Part shown: positions 1 through 10,030 of the stretch, piece after piece
Layout of the letters: every line of letters begins with the position of its first letter
Position numbering within the stretch: position 1 is the stretch's first letter
DNA from: a bacterium
Lineage (GTDB): Bacteria; Patescibacteriota; Patescibacteriia; Patescibacteriales; VMTK01
DNA length: 54,276 nucleotides
Reading direction: 5' to 3'
Assembly: GCA_030693295.1 (NCBI GenBank)
Contig: JAUYAT010000034.1
Coordinates: 1 to 54,276 of the forward strand
Translations under genes and position numbers: made by a program
Notes under the pieces: model-generated
What the model was told of the DNA's origin: nothing
Databases searched by the model: none
Seen by the model: the letters and a program-made list of their open reading frames with translations, nothing else

Positions 1-9
1 ACGTTATAT
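1..9 (+). other. attC-like right half (R' box, ACGTTATATGAAA) at the very start of the window
   Basis: ACGTTATATGAAA resembles the ACGTTRRRYGAAA right ends seen at 5671 and 7179; degenerate (GTTATAT). Confidence 0.3.
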
Positions 10-162
10 GAAATACATGTTTTCCTTTTGGGCTACCGCCCAGCTCTTAAAAAAGAATTCAATTTTATTTTTTAATTTAATAAAAGAGGGGTAATAAGGT
101 GTTTTCTCCGCTCCGCTACGAAAACGATTTATTTATAAGGGGAAAACGAATACAATAACTTT

Positions 163-169
163 GCCTAAC
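163..169 (+). other. attC-like R'' box (GCCTAAC, followed by ACG)
   Basis: Exact match to RYYYAAC; same GCCTAACACG string as at 53613. Confidence 0.35.
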
Positions 170-182
170 ACGAAAATAATAT

Positions 183-620
183 ATGCCAAAAATTAAGGAT
201 ATTCCAAAAATTGATCGCCCAAGAGAAAGATTTTTGCAAAAAGGGGCTGATGCACTTTCAAAGAGTGATCTTTTAGCGATTCTTTTGGGTAGCGGAATAA
301 AGGGAAAAAATGTTAGACAACTTTCAGAAAATATTATCAAAAAATTTGGTAAAAAGTTTTTAGATATAACTGTTGATGATCTGTTAGAAGTTTCAGGGAT
401 TGGACAAGCCAAGGCATTGCAAATTGTTTCTGCAATTTCCTTAGTAAAAAGATTCTACGCGGACGAAAAATCAAACGAGATTATTATTAAAAATTCTCAA
501 GATGTTTTATCGCTTACTTACGATTTAAGGGATAAGAAAAAAGAACATTTGGTTTGTTTATACCTTAATGCTAGAAATTCCCTACTCAAAAAGGAGGTCG
601 TTAGCGTTGGATTATTTTAA
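183..620 (+). pseudogene. radC: RadC-family protein, truncated (lacks C-terminal JAB/MPN metal-binding motif)
   Basis: PRERFLQKGADALSKSDLLAILLGSGIKGKNV and HhH SGIGQAKALQI are RadC-like; ORF stops just after NSLLKKEVVSVG. Confidence 0.75.
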
Positions 621-632
621 TCAATACTCAAT

Positions 633-1484
633 ATGAAAAAAACAAATTCAATAGTCTTATTTAATCAAAAGCAAGTTCGTCGTTTTTATGATGAAAAAAA
701 AGAAACTTGGTATTTCTCTATTATTGATGTTATCGAAATCTTGACTGACGCTAGTATTCCAAGGAGATATTGGAGCGACTTGAAAAGTAAGCTGAAAAAC
801 GAAGGTAGTGAAGTGTACGAAAAAATCGTACAGTTGAAAATGACCGCCCCTGACGGAAAGAAAAGAGAAACAGACTCTTTTTCCACTGAAGACCTGCTTC
901 GTGTAATCCAATCAATTCCTTCTCCGAAAGCAGAACCTTTTAAATTATGGCTTGCCAAGGTTGGATATGAACGAATTGAAGAAACAGAAGATCCCGAACT
1001 TGCTTTTGATAGAGCGATGAAAACATATTTGCAAAAAGGTTATTCAAGAGAATGGATAAATCAACGATTAAAAAGTATTGAAGTGCGCAAAGAATTAACC
1101 GATGAATGGCAAGAGCGGGAAATGAAAGAAGGCCTGGAATATGCGATACTAACAGATGAGATTACGAGAGCGTGGGCAGATAGAAGCGTGAGAGATTATA
1201 AAAAGTTTAAGGGACTGAAAAAAGAAAATTTGAGAGATAATATGACTAATCTCGAATTAGTGTTGAATATGCTGGCGGAAGCCTCAACAACAGAAATATC
1301 TAAAAAGAAAAAACCGCAAGGACTGGAAAACAATAAACAGATTGCCCGAGCGGGAGGATTTGCTGCAAAAAAGGCGAGAATTGAAATAGAAAAACAAACA
1401 GGCGAAAGTGTGATAACTGCTAGAAATGCAAAAATTCTAAAGGGTAAACAAAATCCTTCTTTACCTGATAAAAGTAATAAATAG
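633..1484 (+). CDS. BRO-N / DNA-damage-inducible protein D-like protein
   Basis: WYFSIIDVIEILTDASIPRRYWSDLKSKL...SPKAEPFKLWLAKVGYERIEETEDPE is typical of BRO/DinD-like proteins. Confidence 0.75.
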   Translation: MKKTNSIVLFNQKQVRRFYDEKKETWYFSIIDVIEILTDASIPRRYWSDLKSKLKNEGSEVYEKIVQLKMTAPDGKKRETDSFSTEDLLRVIQSIPSPKAEPFKLWLAKVGYERIEETEDPELAFDRAMKTYLQKGYSREWINQRLKSIEVRKELTDEWQEREMKEGLEYAILTDEITRAWADRSVRDYKKFKGLKKENLRDNMTNLELVLNMLAEASTTEISKKKKPQGLENNKQIARAGGFAAKKARIEIEKQTGESVITARNAKILKGKQNPSLPDKSNK

Positions 1485-1486
1485 TT

Positions 1487-2404
1487 ATGTCTATACAAAT
1501 TTTATCAAATCTAAATTACCCTATCGGTAATATCATCAATCAAGAATTACAGAACGCGCAATCCGCGAGAATTGCTATTGCCTTTCTAAAATACTCGGGC
1601 ATAAAAGTAATAGAGAAGTCGCTAAATCAATGTTTAGACAACAATGGAAGCGTTGAGATTATCGCTGGGCTTGATTTCAAAACAACTGACCCGCAATCAA
1701 TGCATTATTTAATTCAACTCCAAAAATCAAAGCCTAACTTAAAATTTTATTGTTACGGTGATAAAGATGTTAATAAAAACAACATCGTATTTCATCCCAA
1801 AATTTATTTATTTCAAGGCAAAAGAGAAACAACGGGTATCGTCGGCAGCACAAATCTAACAAGTGGAGGATTAATGACAAATTTTGAGGCAAACGTAATT
1901 TTTAAAGAAAGCAAACCTCTTTATTTTTCACAGCTTGAAGCAATTTATAATTCTGTAAAATTTACGGACTCTGTTTTTTCGCCTGACGAAGAATATTTGG
2001 CGGGGTATTCCGATGTTTATAAAGCATTTTTACACAACGAAGAAAAAGCAACGACAGATAAAAGCATTCAGAAAGTGGTTAATCAAATTAGAAAACGAGA
2101 GGAATTTTTGCCCGGTCCCGTTCCGTCAATTAAAGGTCTTATAATCCAGATTATTAAAGAACAACAAATCAAGGGAATAGAATTTGTACCGCTTCAAACA
2201 ATCTATGAGGAAGTTGAGAGATTAGTAGTTGAAAAAAATCTAGTATATAAAATGGACACATTTAGAAATTCTATCCGTGGCGAACTTAATACCCACGAGG
2301 ATAATAGCAATCATCCAAGCAATATACACCTGTTTGTTCGCTCAAACGACGAAAAGGGATATTATTCTTTGACTGATAATGGGAAAAATTATCAGGGCAG
2401 ATAA
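1487..2404 (+). CDS. PLD-like (HKD) nuclease, restriction-endonuclease type
   Basis: FHPKIYLFQGKRETTGIVGSTNLTSGGL matches HxK...GSxN PLD signature. Confidence 0.7.
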   Translation: MSIQILSNLNYPIGNIINQELQNAQSARIAIAFLKYSGIKVIEKSLNQCLDNNGSVEIIAGLDFKTTDPQSMHYLIQLQKSKPNLKFYCYGDKDVNKNNIVFHPKIYLFQGKRETTGIVGSTNLTSGGLMTNFEANVIFKESKPLYFSQLEAIYNSVKFTDSVFSPDEEYLAGYSDVYKAFLHNEEKATTDKSIQKVVNQIRKREEFLPGPVPSIKGLIIQIIKEQQIKGIEFVPLQTIYEEVERLVVEKNLVYKMDTFRNSIRGELNTHEDNSNHPSNIHLFVRSNDEKGYYSLTDNGKNYQGR

Positions 2405-2408
2405 GTTA

Positions 2409-3858
2409 ATGATCTATAAAAATATGACAAAAAAATATTATTACGCACTGTTTGATAATCAGAACAATCGAACTACTTCAATCGGTATCAATAAAACATC
2501 AAAAGATGCCGTGAAAAATCGTCTAATAGGTTTTTTATTACTCAGTAATTTCTCAGAAGAAGGTGAAAATTCAATAAAAACGAATACTTTATCTCAATTA
2601 TTGAATTATTATGAGTTTGCGTTACTAAAATCGAGAGTTCCATTCGAGATTTGATACTTGGTTTAAAATTGCTAAAGAGCTTGGCTTTGTTTGGTATTGG
2701 CCAAATGAAGAAATTAAATTTTCCGAAAGCGGAAAAATGTTATTGGATAAAGAGAAACCAGAAAATGAGTTAATGGTTTTTGCTAATGCTTTTGCAAAAT
2801 ATCAACGCCAAAACCCGTTTCGTCGAGTTTTAAATAAAAATGTTCCGCTTATTTTACTCATACAAACTATAAAACTTTTGAATAATGATTCTGAATACAA
2901 AGGAGCTGGCATTTCCAGATTAGAAATACCTTTATTGCTATGTTGGCAAAACGATAATGCCAAAAGTTTATATCGAGAAATAAAGAAATTGCGCAAAAAA
3001 TACGGCTATTCGCCAAGCAACGAAGTGATTTTAGAGCTTTGCTATGGATTACTAAATGAAACAAAAAGAGACGATAACTCCATTTTAGGAGATTACCCCG
3101 ATGATTTTATTCGTAAAATGCGTTTAACTGGTCTACTTTCTCTACGCGGAGGTGGTCGTTTTATAGATATAAACACAAAAGAAACAGCAACCGTTGATTA
3201 TATTTTGAAAAAATATGTTTCTTACAAAAAATTTAAAACTGAAAAAGAATTTTTTGAATATATCGGCGAAGTTGATCGCGATTTAATCACAACACTTTCT
3301 GTATTTAAAGCCCCAGCAAAAACTACAAAGGCAGAACTGGAAAAATGGGTTAATCACTATGCTTGGGAATCAATTAAAAACGAACTTCTTAATTTAGCAC
3401 AAAAAAAATCTTCCAGTGATGATATTTTGAAAATTATTGAACAGCCATTGCGCTTAGAATTTCTAACTTCATTGGCTATCCTTAAAAAATTACCGAATGT
3501 TATCGTAAAACCGAATTTTGTATCCGACGACGAAGGACTGCCAACGAGTTTTGCTTCTGGCGGAAGCCCTGATATTGAATGCACGGAAAATAAAGACACT
3601 ATTTTAGTTGAAGTAACTTTACTGACAGGAACACAACAACATATCAGAGAATCGTTTTCTATACATCGACATCTTGAGGAGTATGCTAAAAAAGGCACTA
3701 AATCATATTCTGTGTTTATTTCGCCAAAATCTTTTATTGATACCGAACGCTACTTTGATTTTATCAAAAAAGATGGTCTGGAAGTTAGGATCTCCGATAT
3801 TGACAAATTTGTTAATAGCCTTGAGATGAAAACCACATTGAATGAAGTAACCATGTAA
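2409..3858 (+). pseudogene. AlwI-like type II restriction endonuclease, split by a frameshift near 2626-2652
   Basis: ORF 2379-2654 ends in frame 3; frame 1 reads REFHSRFDTWFKIAKELGFVWYWPNEEIKFSESGKMLLDKEKPENELM continuously into ORF 2737-3858; C-terminus has PDIE...ILVEVT nuclease-like motif. Confidence 0.6.
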
Positions 3859-3864
3859 TTTTTT

Positions 3865-5388
3865 ATGAGCATATTTATAAAAAAATTAACGGTCAAAAAT
3901 TATAAATGCTTTGAAAATGAGCCGATAGATTTTAGTATTCCAAACGGAACTAAAGGAAGTGGGCTAAATATCCTGATTGGCGAAAATGGAAATGGAAAAA
4001 CTTCTATACTTGAAGCAATTAATTATCTCACACTAAGTAGTTTTTCTGCTGAAAATAAATTAAGTATAAACGACTTTTTTGATTTCAAAAAAGACATTTT
4101 GATTGAGGGTGAAACTGATGAGTTTGACTGTAGCTCGTCAATCGATTTTTATAAAGATTGGAGTTTTAAATCAAAAGGCATTTATTTTAAAGCAAAAAGT
4201 AGAGATACCAAGGAAAGAGGTAATTTATTATCAAGCCCTTTTCAAATTAACAATTATTTTATTTCACAGGAAAAGTATATAAAAAAAGATGGGACACAAG
4301 GAAAAGAAATTGATGGTAGGGACAAAATATTTTCAAAATCAAGAATTAATGGCGATGAAGAGTTGAATATTTTCTTTTTTGATAAAAACAGAACAAGACA
4401 AATTGCCACTGGAAATTACAAAACTACATTTGAAAAAATATGCGATGATCTTAATTGGAATTTTGTAAAAAATCTCAACGATGAAAATATTGAAAAAATT
4501 GTTCAAAATATAGCTGGAGAATATTTTAAAAACATTGAGGAAATTACAAAAAAGAATGTAGGAAAAAAAACGGCGAAAGACTTGAAAGATTTTTTTGGAA
4601 ACGATGAATTTGAAAAAATTAAAATTGAGCTTTTAAATCTTCTCCATCCTTTTTCTAATGCATTTTTTGCTATACGAAACGAAAATGCACTATCTCAAAT
4701 AAATGTGAGAGATTTAGGATCAGGCGTTGAAATAATATTAACTCTTTTAATGCTAAAAAATATTGCAGGAGCTTCCAAGGGAAGCATTATCTATTTAATT
4801 GACGAGCCAGAATTACATCTTCATCCTAAAGCACAAACCAAGTTACTTAATTTACTTCTTGAAGAAGCAAAAGATAAACAAATTATTATTTCTACCCATT
4901 CACCCTATTTATTCCGAGGTGCAATTTCTGAAAATGCCACACTTCTACTTTTTACCAGAGATGAAACTAAAAAAATCACAATTACAGACGCAAGAGATAA
5001 AGGCTGGGGATTATTTCCTTGGAGTCCATCATGGGGCGAAGTTAATTTTTTCGCTTATGATATGCCTACCATTGAATTTCATGATGAGTTATATGGATTT
5101 CTGCATGAAGCGTATATAGGAAAAGCAAGTGATCAAACAGATGCTGATAACAGAGGAAAACAAACGGTTTTTGAGAAAGATTTTCTTCAAACAAAATTAA
5201 CCACTACAAAAAAGTGGACTCCAGAATTTGGTGGAGTAGCTAAAAATGAAGAAGGTATTACCTTGTCTACATTTATTAGGAGTAAGACTCATCATCCTGA
5301 AAATAAAACTATGCAAAATGCGAATTTCACGGATATTGAGTTAAAAAATTCAATCGATGAATTGATTAAAATAATAAAGAATCCATAA
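3865..5388 (+). CDS. AAA/RecF-OLD-like ATPase
   Basis: Walker A GENGNGKTS, signature LGSGVEIIL, Walker B IIYLIDEPELHLHP, H-loop ISTHSPY. Confidence 0.8.
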   Translation: MSIFIKKLTVKNYKCFENEPIDFSIPNGTKGSGLNILIGENGNGKTSILEAINYLTLSSFSAENKLSINDFFDFKKDILIEGETDEFDCSSSIDFYKDWSFKSKGIYFKAKSRDTKERGNLLSSPFQINNYFISQEKYIKKDGTQGKEIDGRDKIFSKSRINGDEELNIFFFDKNRTRQIATGNYKTTFEKICDDLNWNFVKNLNDENIEKIVQNIAGEYFKNIEEITKKNVGKKTAKDLKDFFGNDEFEKIKIELLNLLHPFSNAFFAIRNENALSQINVRDLGSGVEIILTLLMLKNIAGASKGSIIYLIDEPELHLHPKAQTKLLNLLLEEAKDKQIIISTHSPYLFRGAISENATLLLFTRDETKKITITDARDKGWGLFPWSPSWGEVNFFAYDMPTIEFHDELYGFLHEAYIGKASDQTDADNRGKQTVFEKDFLQTKLTTTKKWTPEFGGVAKNEEGITLSTFIRSKTHHPENKTMQNANFTDIELKNSIDELIKIIKNP

Positions 5389-5576
5389 TGAGAAGTTTTC
5401 GGTCGGGGCAATTCACCCCTTTTATTCCCCTCTTGCCCCTCCCTCAAGCAGAATAAGGAGTTTTGGATTTTGGGCATTCACCCCTGACCCCTCTGCCCAA
5501 AATCCAAAACGGAAAAAGAAATTTTAAAATTTTTTAAAACAATTCCGACTGCTGTCGGAAAAAAAAGAAATACATC

Positions 5577-5677
5577 AGCTAACACGGCATATCTGGTTAC
5601 GGCTTTTTACAAAAGCCTTCACCCATATTTGCCTCCGCTACGCTGCGGCAAACTTCGGATATTCCTAAACGTTAAAT
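5577..5677 (+). other. attC-like site (complete, ~101 nt)
   Basis: AGCTAACACGGCATATCTGGTT ... AAACTTCGGATATTCCTAAACGTTAAAT; arms are imperfectly complementary, R' GTTAAAT matches GTTRRRY. Confidence 0.5.
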
Positions 5678-5714
5678 GAAATTTTGACTCTCTAATAAAT
5701 TAAATGGCATAAAT

Positions 5715-5906
5715 ATGGCAAGAACAGGCGGCCTGGGTTCAAAAGACGCACAGGCATTACACAAAACAGCGGACGCAACGCAACAGTTAGTTAGATTAAA
5801 TAAAGAAACTGGCAGACAGACGAAGTGGATGATTGCGTTAACAATTATTATCACGATTCTAACCTTAATAATGGCAATCCCCGTGGTAACGGATATTTTA
5901 AATTAA
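5715..5906 (+). CDS. small single-TM hypothetical protein (cassette gene)
   Basis: Compact ORF with C-terminal hydrophobic helix, lying just after an attC-like site. Confidence 0.6.
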   Translation: MARTGGLGSKDAQALHKTADATQQLVRLNKETGRQTKWMIALTIIITILTLIMAIPVVTDILN

Positions 5907-5985
5907 ACGAGTCAAAACTTCACTTGACACCGAATATACGGTTGCATAAAAATTTAGATAATTTTATTTTCTAACTTATAACACC

Positions 5986-6471
5986 ATGAACACAAAAACA
6001 ATAAGCTATTTAAGGGAAAAATTATGGTATAGACTTATAAAGGTTATTTATATTTTTTCATTTATATATTGTATCGGCGCAAGCATGGGATTTGCGATTA
6101 ATGAATTTGATAGTAACTACATAGTCATATCGCTGTTTACTCTCATACTATTCCCTATTTTAACTTATATCGGCTTTGAAATAATAAGAAGGTCATTTTA
6201 TTATATTGTTATAGGCACAATACAACCTATTGATGATAATTATTTAATGAAACTGAAAAAATATAAATTTTTAATCTCAGGTATTTTAATTATTTTACTA
6301 CTTATCATTCTGTTTCTTTGGTTTTTGGGATACCAAATAGAAAAAGACCAACAAAAAAATAAAGCAAAAGATGTATCTGAATTTCCAGAATCGCATATAT
6401 TATCAGATTCACCACAACTAAGAATAAAACCTATTAAATTAAACATACCACCTAAAAATAAAATTGTTTAA
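5986..6471 (+). CDS. hypothetical membrane protein (cassette gene)
   Basis: Several hydrophobic segments; same strand as neighbouring cassettes. Confidence 0.55.
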   Translation: MNTKTISYLREKLWYRLIKVIYIFSFIYCIGASMGFAINEFDSNYIVISLFTLILFPILTYIGFEIIRRSFYYIVIGTIQPIDDNYLMKLKKYKFLISGILIILLLIILFLWFLGYQIEKDQQKNKAKDVSEFPESHILSDSPQLRIKPIKLNIPPKNKIV

Positions 6472-6478
6472 ATTTTTT

Positions 6479-6545
6479 TAGTTCGCTCACCCGAATTCGC
6501 CCATGCTCCGCTTTGGCAAATTTCTGATACACGCACACATTAGAC
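6479..6545 (+). other. degenerate attC-like site (right part)
   Basis: AGTTCGCTCACCCGAATTCGCCC...GGCAAATTTCTGATAC...ATTAGAC; shares GTTCGCTCACCC with the site at 7120. Confidence 0.35.
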
Positions 6546-6819
6546 AAAATTGCAAAAACTTTTATTACTAATTAATTATATAAAAGTGCTGAATAATTCT
6601 TTCTCTTTGTCATTCCCAGCTTGACTGGGAATCCATGAGTTAACGGTAAGAATAAGAAAATAGATAAAAGTGTTAAAAAATATTATAGTACTTTTTAAAC
6701 TTTTTATTGATTATTCGCGTTTTTGCGGCTCACTCCTGGATTCCCGCTTTCGCTCGCCTCGCTGAAGCTTTGGCGAAGCGGGCGGGAATGACAGAATTAA
6801 ATTATTCAACAATCTATAT

Positions 6820-7107
6820 ATGACAAACATACAAATGCAAAATTTACACAAAGAGATAGGCGAAGCGAGAGAAGAAAATATGAATGAGCGAAACAATAAC
6901 AAAAATATTAAAAAAACAAAACGTAGAAAAATTTCGAAATTTAATATACTAATAATAAGCATTGTGCTAATGCAAATTTTTGTTTACATTACTAGTCCGG
7001 TAAAACATCCTTTTGAAGATTATTTTGGAGTTATCTTGGTGGGTTTAATAATTTTAGCTATTGGAAATTTTGTAAAGTTTATTATTAGAAAAATAAAAAA
7101 TAAATAA
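6820..7107 (+). CDS. small two-TM hypothetical protein (cassette gene)
   Basis: Two hydrophobic segments, Lys-rich N-terminus. Confidence 0.5.
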   Translation: MTNIQMQNLHKEIGEAREENMNERNNNKNIKKTKRRKISKFNILIISIVLMQIFVYITSPVKHPFEDYFGVILVGLIILAIGNFVKFIIRKIKNK

Positions 7108-7114
7108 TTTAATT

Positions 7115-7185
7115 CTTAACGTTCGCTCACCCAAATTTTCGCTCCCTTTGGTCGCAAAAACTACGGATATCCCGATACGTTAGGC
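7115..7185 (+). other. attC-like site with intact R' GTTAGGC
   Basis: CGTTCGCTCACCCAAATTTTCGC...ACTACGGATATCCCGATACGTTAGGC. Confidence 0.45.
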
Positions 7186-7274
7186 AAAAAGAATTCCCTC
7201 CCGAGGCGGGCAGGCACCCCTTTAATTCCCCTCTTCCCAAAGCGAAAAATAAAGTTATAAATTTTAAAATAATT

Positions 7275-8276
7275 ATGACAAAAAATAATTCTCAATTCAT
7301 CATCTATCAAGCCGAATCCGGCGAAACTAAAATAGATGTTCGTTTGGAAGATGAAACCGTATGGCTTACACAAAAACTGATGGCAAAACTTTTTGATACG
7401 AGTGTGCCAAATATAAATATACATCTCAAGAATTGCTACGAAGAAAGAGAAATAAACGAAAATTCAGTTATTAAGGATTTCTTAATAACTGCCGAGGATG
7501 GCAAAAATTATAAAACAAAATTCTACAATCTTGATGCCATTATTTCGGTTGGTTATCGCATAAAATCAAAAACAGCAACTCATTTTCGCAAATGGGCAAC
7601 AAGGAGACTAAAAGAATATATTGTAAAAGGTTTTGTTTTAGATGATGAGAGACTAAAAAATCCTGATTTACCGTATGATTATTTTGAGGAACTTACTCGT
7701 AGGATTCAAGATATTCGCACTTCGGAAAAAAGATTTTATCGTAAAATTACAGATATTTATGCTTTAAGCATTGATTACGATCCGACTGATCCGATAAGTA
7801 TTGAATTTTTTCAAACTGTGCAAAATAAAGTTCATTTTGCCATTACGAAAAAAACTGCCGCAGAAATAATTTCTAAACGAGTTGATTTCAAGAAACCAAA
7901 TATGGGACTTACAAACTGGCGAGGAGGAAAGGTAAGAAAAGATGACATAATTATTGCCAAAAACTATTTAAACGAAAAAGAACTTCTAGCTCTTAACAAT
8001 CTTGTTGAACAATATTTAATTTTTGCAGAAGGACAAGCTATGCAAAGAATTTCGATGAAGATGAAAGACTGGATAAAAAAACTGGAAGGATTTTTGACCC
8101 TTAACAATCGTAAAATTTTAATGGACAAAGGCAAAGTCTCTCATCAAGAAGCAAGACGGCTTGCTGAAAAAAATTATAAAAAATTTAACAAAAAAAGAGC
8201 AAACGAATATAATCAAATAGACGCTGATTTTGATAATGTGATAAAACTTATTGAAAATAAAAAAAAGAAAAAATAA
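7275..8276 (+). CDS. RhuM-family protein
   Basis: GETKIDVRLEDETVWLTQKLMAKLFDTSVPNINIHLKN...NLDAIISVGYRIKSKTATHFRKWATRRLKEYIVKGF is characteristic of RhuM-like proteins. Confidence 0.85.
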   Translation: MTKNNSQFIIYQAESGETKIDVRLEDETVWLTQKLMAKLFDTSVPNINIHLKNCYEEREINENSVIKDFLITAEDGKNYKTKFYNLDAIISVGYRIKSKTATHFRKWATRRLKEYIVKGFVLDDERLKNPDLPYDYFEELTRRIQDIRTSEKRFYRKITDIYALSIDYDPTDPISIEFFQTVQNKVHFAITKKTAAEIISKRVDFKKPNMGLTNWRGGKVRKDDIIIAKNYLNEKELLALNNLVEQYLIFAEGQAMQRISMKMKDWIKKLEGFLTLNNRKILMDKGKVSHQEARRLAEKNYKKFNKKRANEYNQIDADFDNVIKLIENKKKKK

Positions 8277-8303
8277 GGAGTTTTGGGCTTCGGGCATTCA
8301 TAA

Positions 8304-8907
8304 TTAAAAACTATTCCATAAAATAGCTTCTTTTAAAACCCTCTCTTCGTCAATCGTCTTCACCGCCCTGTTTCTCATCACGATTTTGCCGTTTATAATA
8401 ACATCCTCAACATCCCGCGCGCTTACGCAGTAAACCAAATGGGAATATGGATCGTAAAGAGGAGTTAAATGCGGCTTGTTTAAATTAATCGTGATAATAT
8501 CGGCTTTTTTTCCGGCTTCCAAAGAGCCGATTTTTTTATCCAGATTTAAAACTTTAGCGCCGTTGATTGTTGCCATGCGGACAACTTCGCGGGCGCTTAA
8601 TACTGTCGGATTGAGCTTATTAACTTTATGAAGCAGGGCGCAGGCGCGCATATCGGAAAATAAATCCAGGGTGTTGTTGCTGGCGGCGCTGTCCGTGCCA
8701 AGCCCGGCCATTATTTCCTTTTTCAGCATTTCGGGAATAGGCGCGATGCCGGAAGCAAGCTTCATATTTATTTTTTAATTCTTTTTCCTCGCCAACCGCG
8801 ATAATTTTATTTTTTTCAACTGCAACCATCCCGTCCTCAATAATGAACATTTCATCATCCATCGGCAAAACATATTTTCCTTTAACGATTAAATCGCAAT
8901 TTTGCAT
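8304..8907 (-). pseudogene. amidohydrolase (MtaD/SsnA-type deaminase), internally deleted and frameshifted
   Basis: N-terminal DLIVKGKYVLPMDDE...IAVGEEKELKNKY runs out of frame into C-terminal MKLASGIAPIPEMLKKEIMAGLGTDSAASNN...; the central metal-binding region is absent. Confidence 0.75.
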
Positions 8908-9989
8908 ATATGTTCCACAATTTTAACTATTTCCTCGTTCGCTCCTCTTTTTATAACCTCTTTAATGTTGCCGCTCAACTTGCCGCGCAGTATCCCGTCG
9001 TTTAACAGCTTTTTAATATTATCGGCCAATTTTTCCGGAGTTAATTCCTTCTGGGCTAAAACGATCGCCGCTTGCTTTTCGGCGAAAATCGCCGCGTTTT
9101 CCTCCTGATGCGAATCAGGCATCGGAATTAAAATCGCCGGCTTGCCCAAATAAGAAAGCTCCGTCAATACTCCCATGCCGCAGCGGCTCACTACAATATC
9201 GGCCGCGGCATAGGCATCCGCCATTTGTTCGGCATTGAGAAAATCGTAATTTTTGTAATTTGGTTTTTTGTTTCTTGTTTCTTGTTTCTTGTTTCTTCCT
9301 GCTATATGTATTATTTGGCAAAATTTTGTTAATTCATTTAAGTTCTGCCATACTAATTCGTTTACCGCCATCGCGCCCGTCCCCCCGCCGATCACCAAAA
9401 CAACCGGCAAATCGCTTTTTAAATTAAAACTGTTCCTTGCTCCTTGTTCCTTGTTCCTTGTTGTCATGCTCCGCCTGACTGGGTTTCCTGTCCAAACCGC
9501 TTTTTTACCATAATCGGCTAATGATTTTTCAAAAGCCACTGTAATGGCGCGGGCGAACGGCGCCATTAATTTATTGGCCAAACCCGGCCGCGCGTCCTGC
9601 TGGTGGATTAAAACCGGCGCGCGCAAAAGCCAAGCAGCCCAAACCGCGGGAACGCTTGCAAAACTGCCGGCGCTCATAACCAAATCAGGCCGCCATTTTA
9701 AAATAATAAAAAACGACTGGACAAAGCCAAATATTATTAAAAACGGGTCAATAAAATTGCGCCAACTAAAATAGCGGCGAAATTTACCATTGGCGATTGC
9801 TTTAAATTTAATATCTTCCTTTTCCACCATTTCACGCTCCGGCCCATGCTTCGTGCCAAGCCATAAAAAATTCGTAATTCTTAATTCGTAATTCTTAATT
9901 CGTAATTCTTCAGCCACCGCCAACAACGGCGCCACTGAACCTCCCGTGCCCCCGCCGGTTAATAAAATTTTGGCATTTTTCACTGACAT
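8889..9989 (-). CDS. murG: UDP-N-acetylglucosamine--N-acetylmuramyl-(pentapeptide) pyrophosphoryl-undecaprenol N-acetylglucosamine transferase
   Basis: LTGGGTGGSVAPLLAVAEEL; GGGTGAMAVNELV; DIVVSRCGMGVLTELSYLGKPAILIPMP. Confidence 0.95.
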   Translation of the reverse strand: MSVKNAKILLTGGGTGGSVAPLLAVAEELRIKNYELRITNFLWLGTKHGPEREMVEKEDIKFKAIANGKFRRYFSWRNFIDPFLIIFGFVQSFFIILKWRPDLVMSAGSFASVPAVWAAWLLRAPVLIHQQDARPGLANKLMAPFARAITVAFEKSLADYGKKAVWTGNPVRRSMTTRNKEQGARNSFNLKSDLPVVLVIGGGTGAMAVNELVWQNLNELTKFCQIIHIAGRNKKQETRNKKPNYKNYDFLNAEQMADAYAAADIVVSRCGMGVLTELSYLGKPAILIPMPDSHQEENAAIFAEKQAAIVLAQKELTPEKLADNIKKLLNDGILRGKLSGNIKEVIKRGANEEIVKIVEHICKIAI

Positions 9990-10030
9990 AAATTTAATTT
10001 TGTTCTTTATCTTGCTTGCCCGCCATAGCT

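Noticed and set aside
116-412. - strand 98 aa ORF at the left end
   Set aside because: Antisense to recognisable radC sequence.
4799-5119. + strand ORF inside the AAA ATPase gene
   Set aside because: Alternate-frame ORF within a well-supported coding region.
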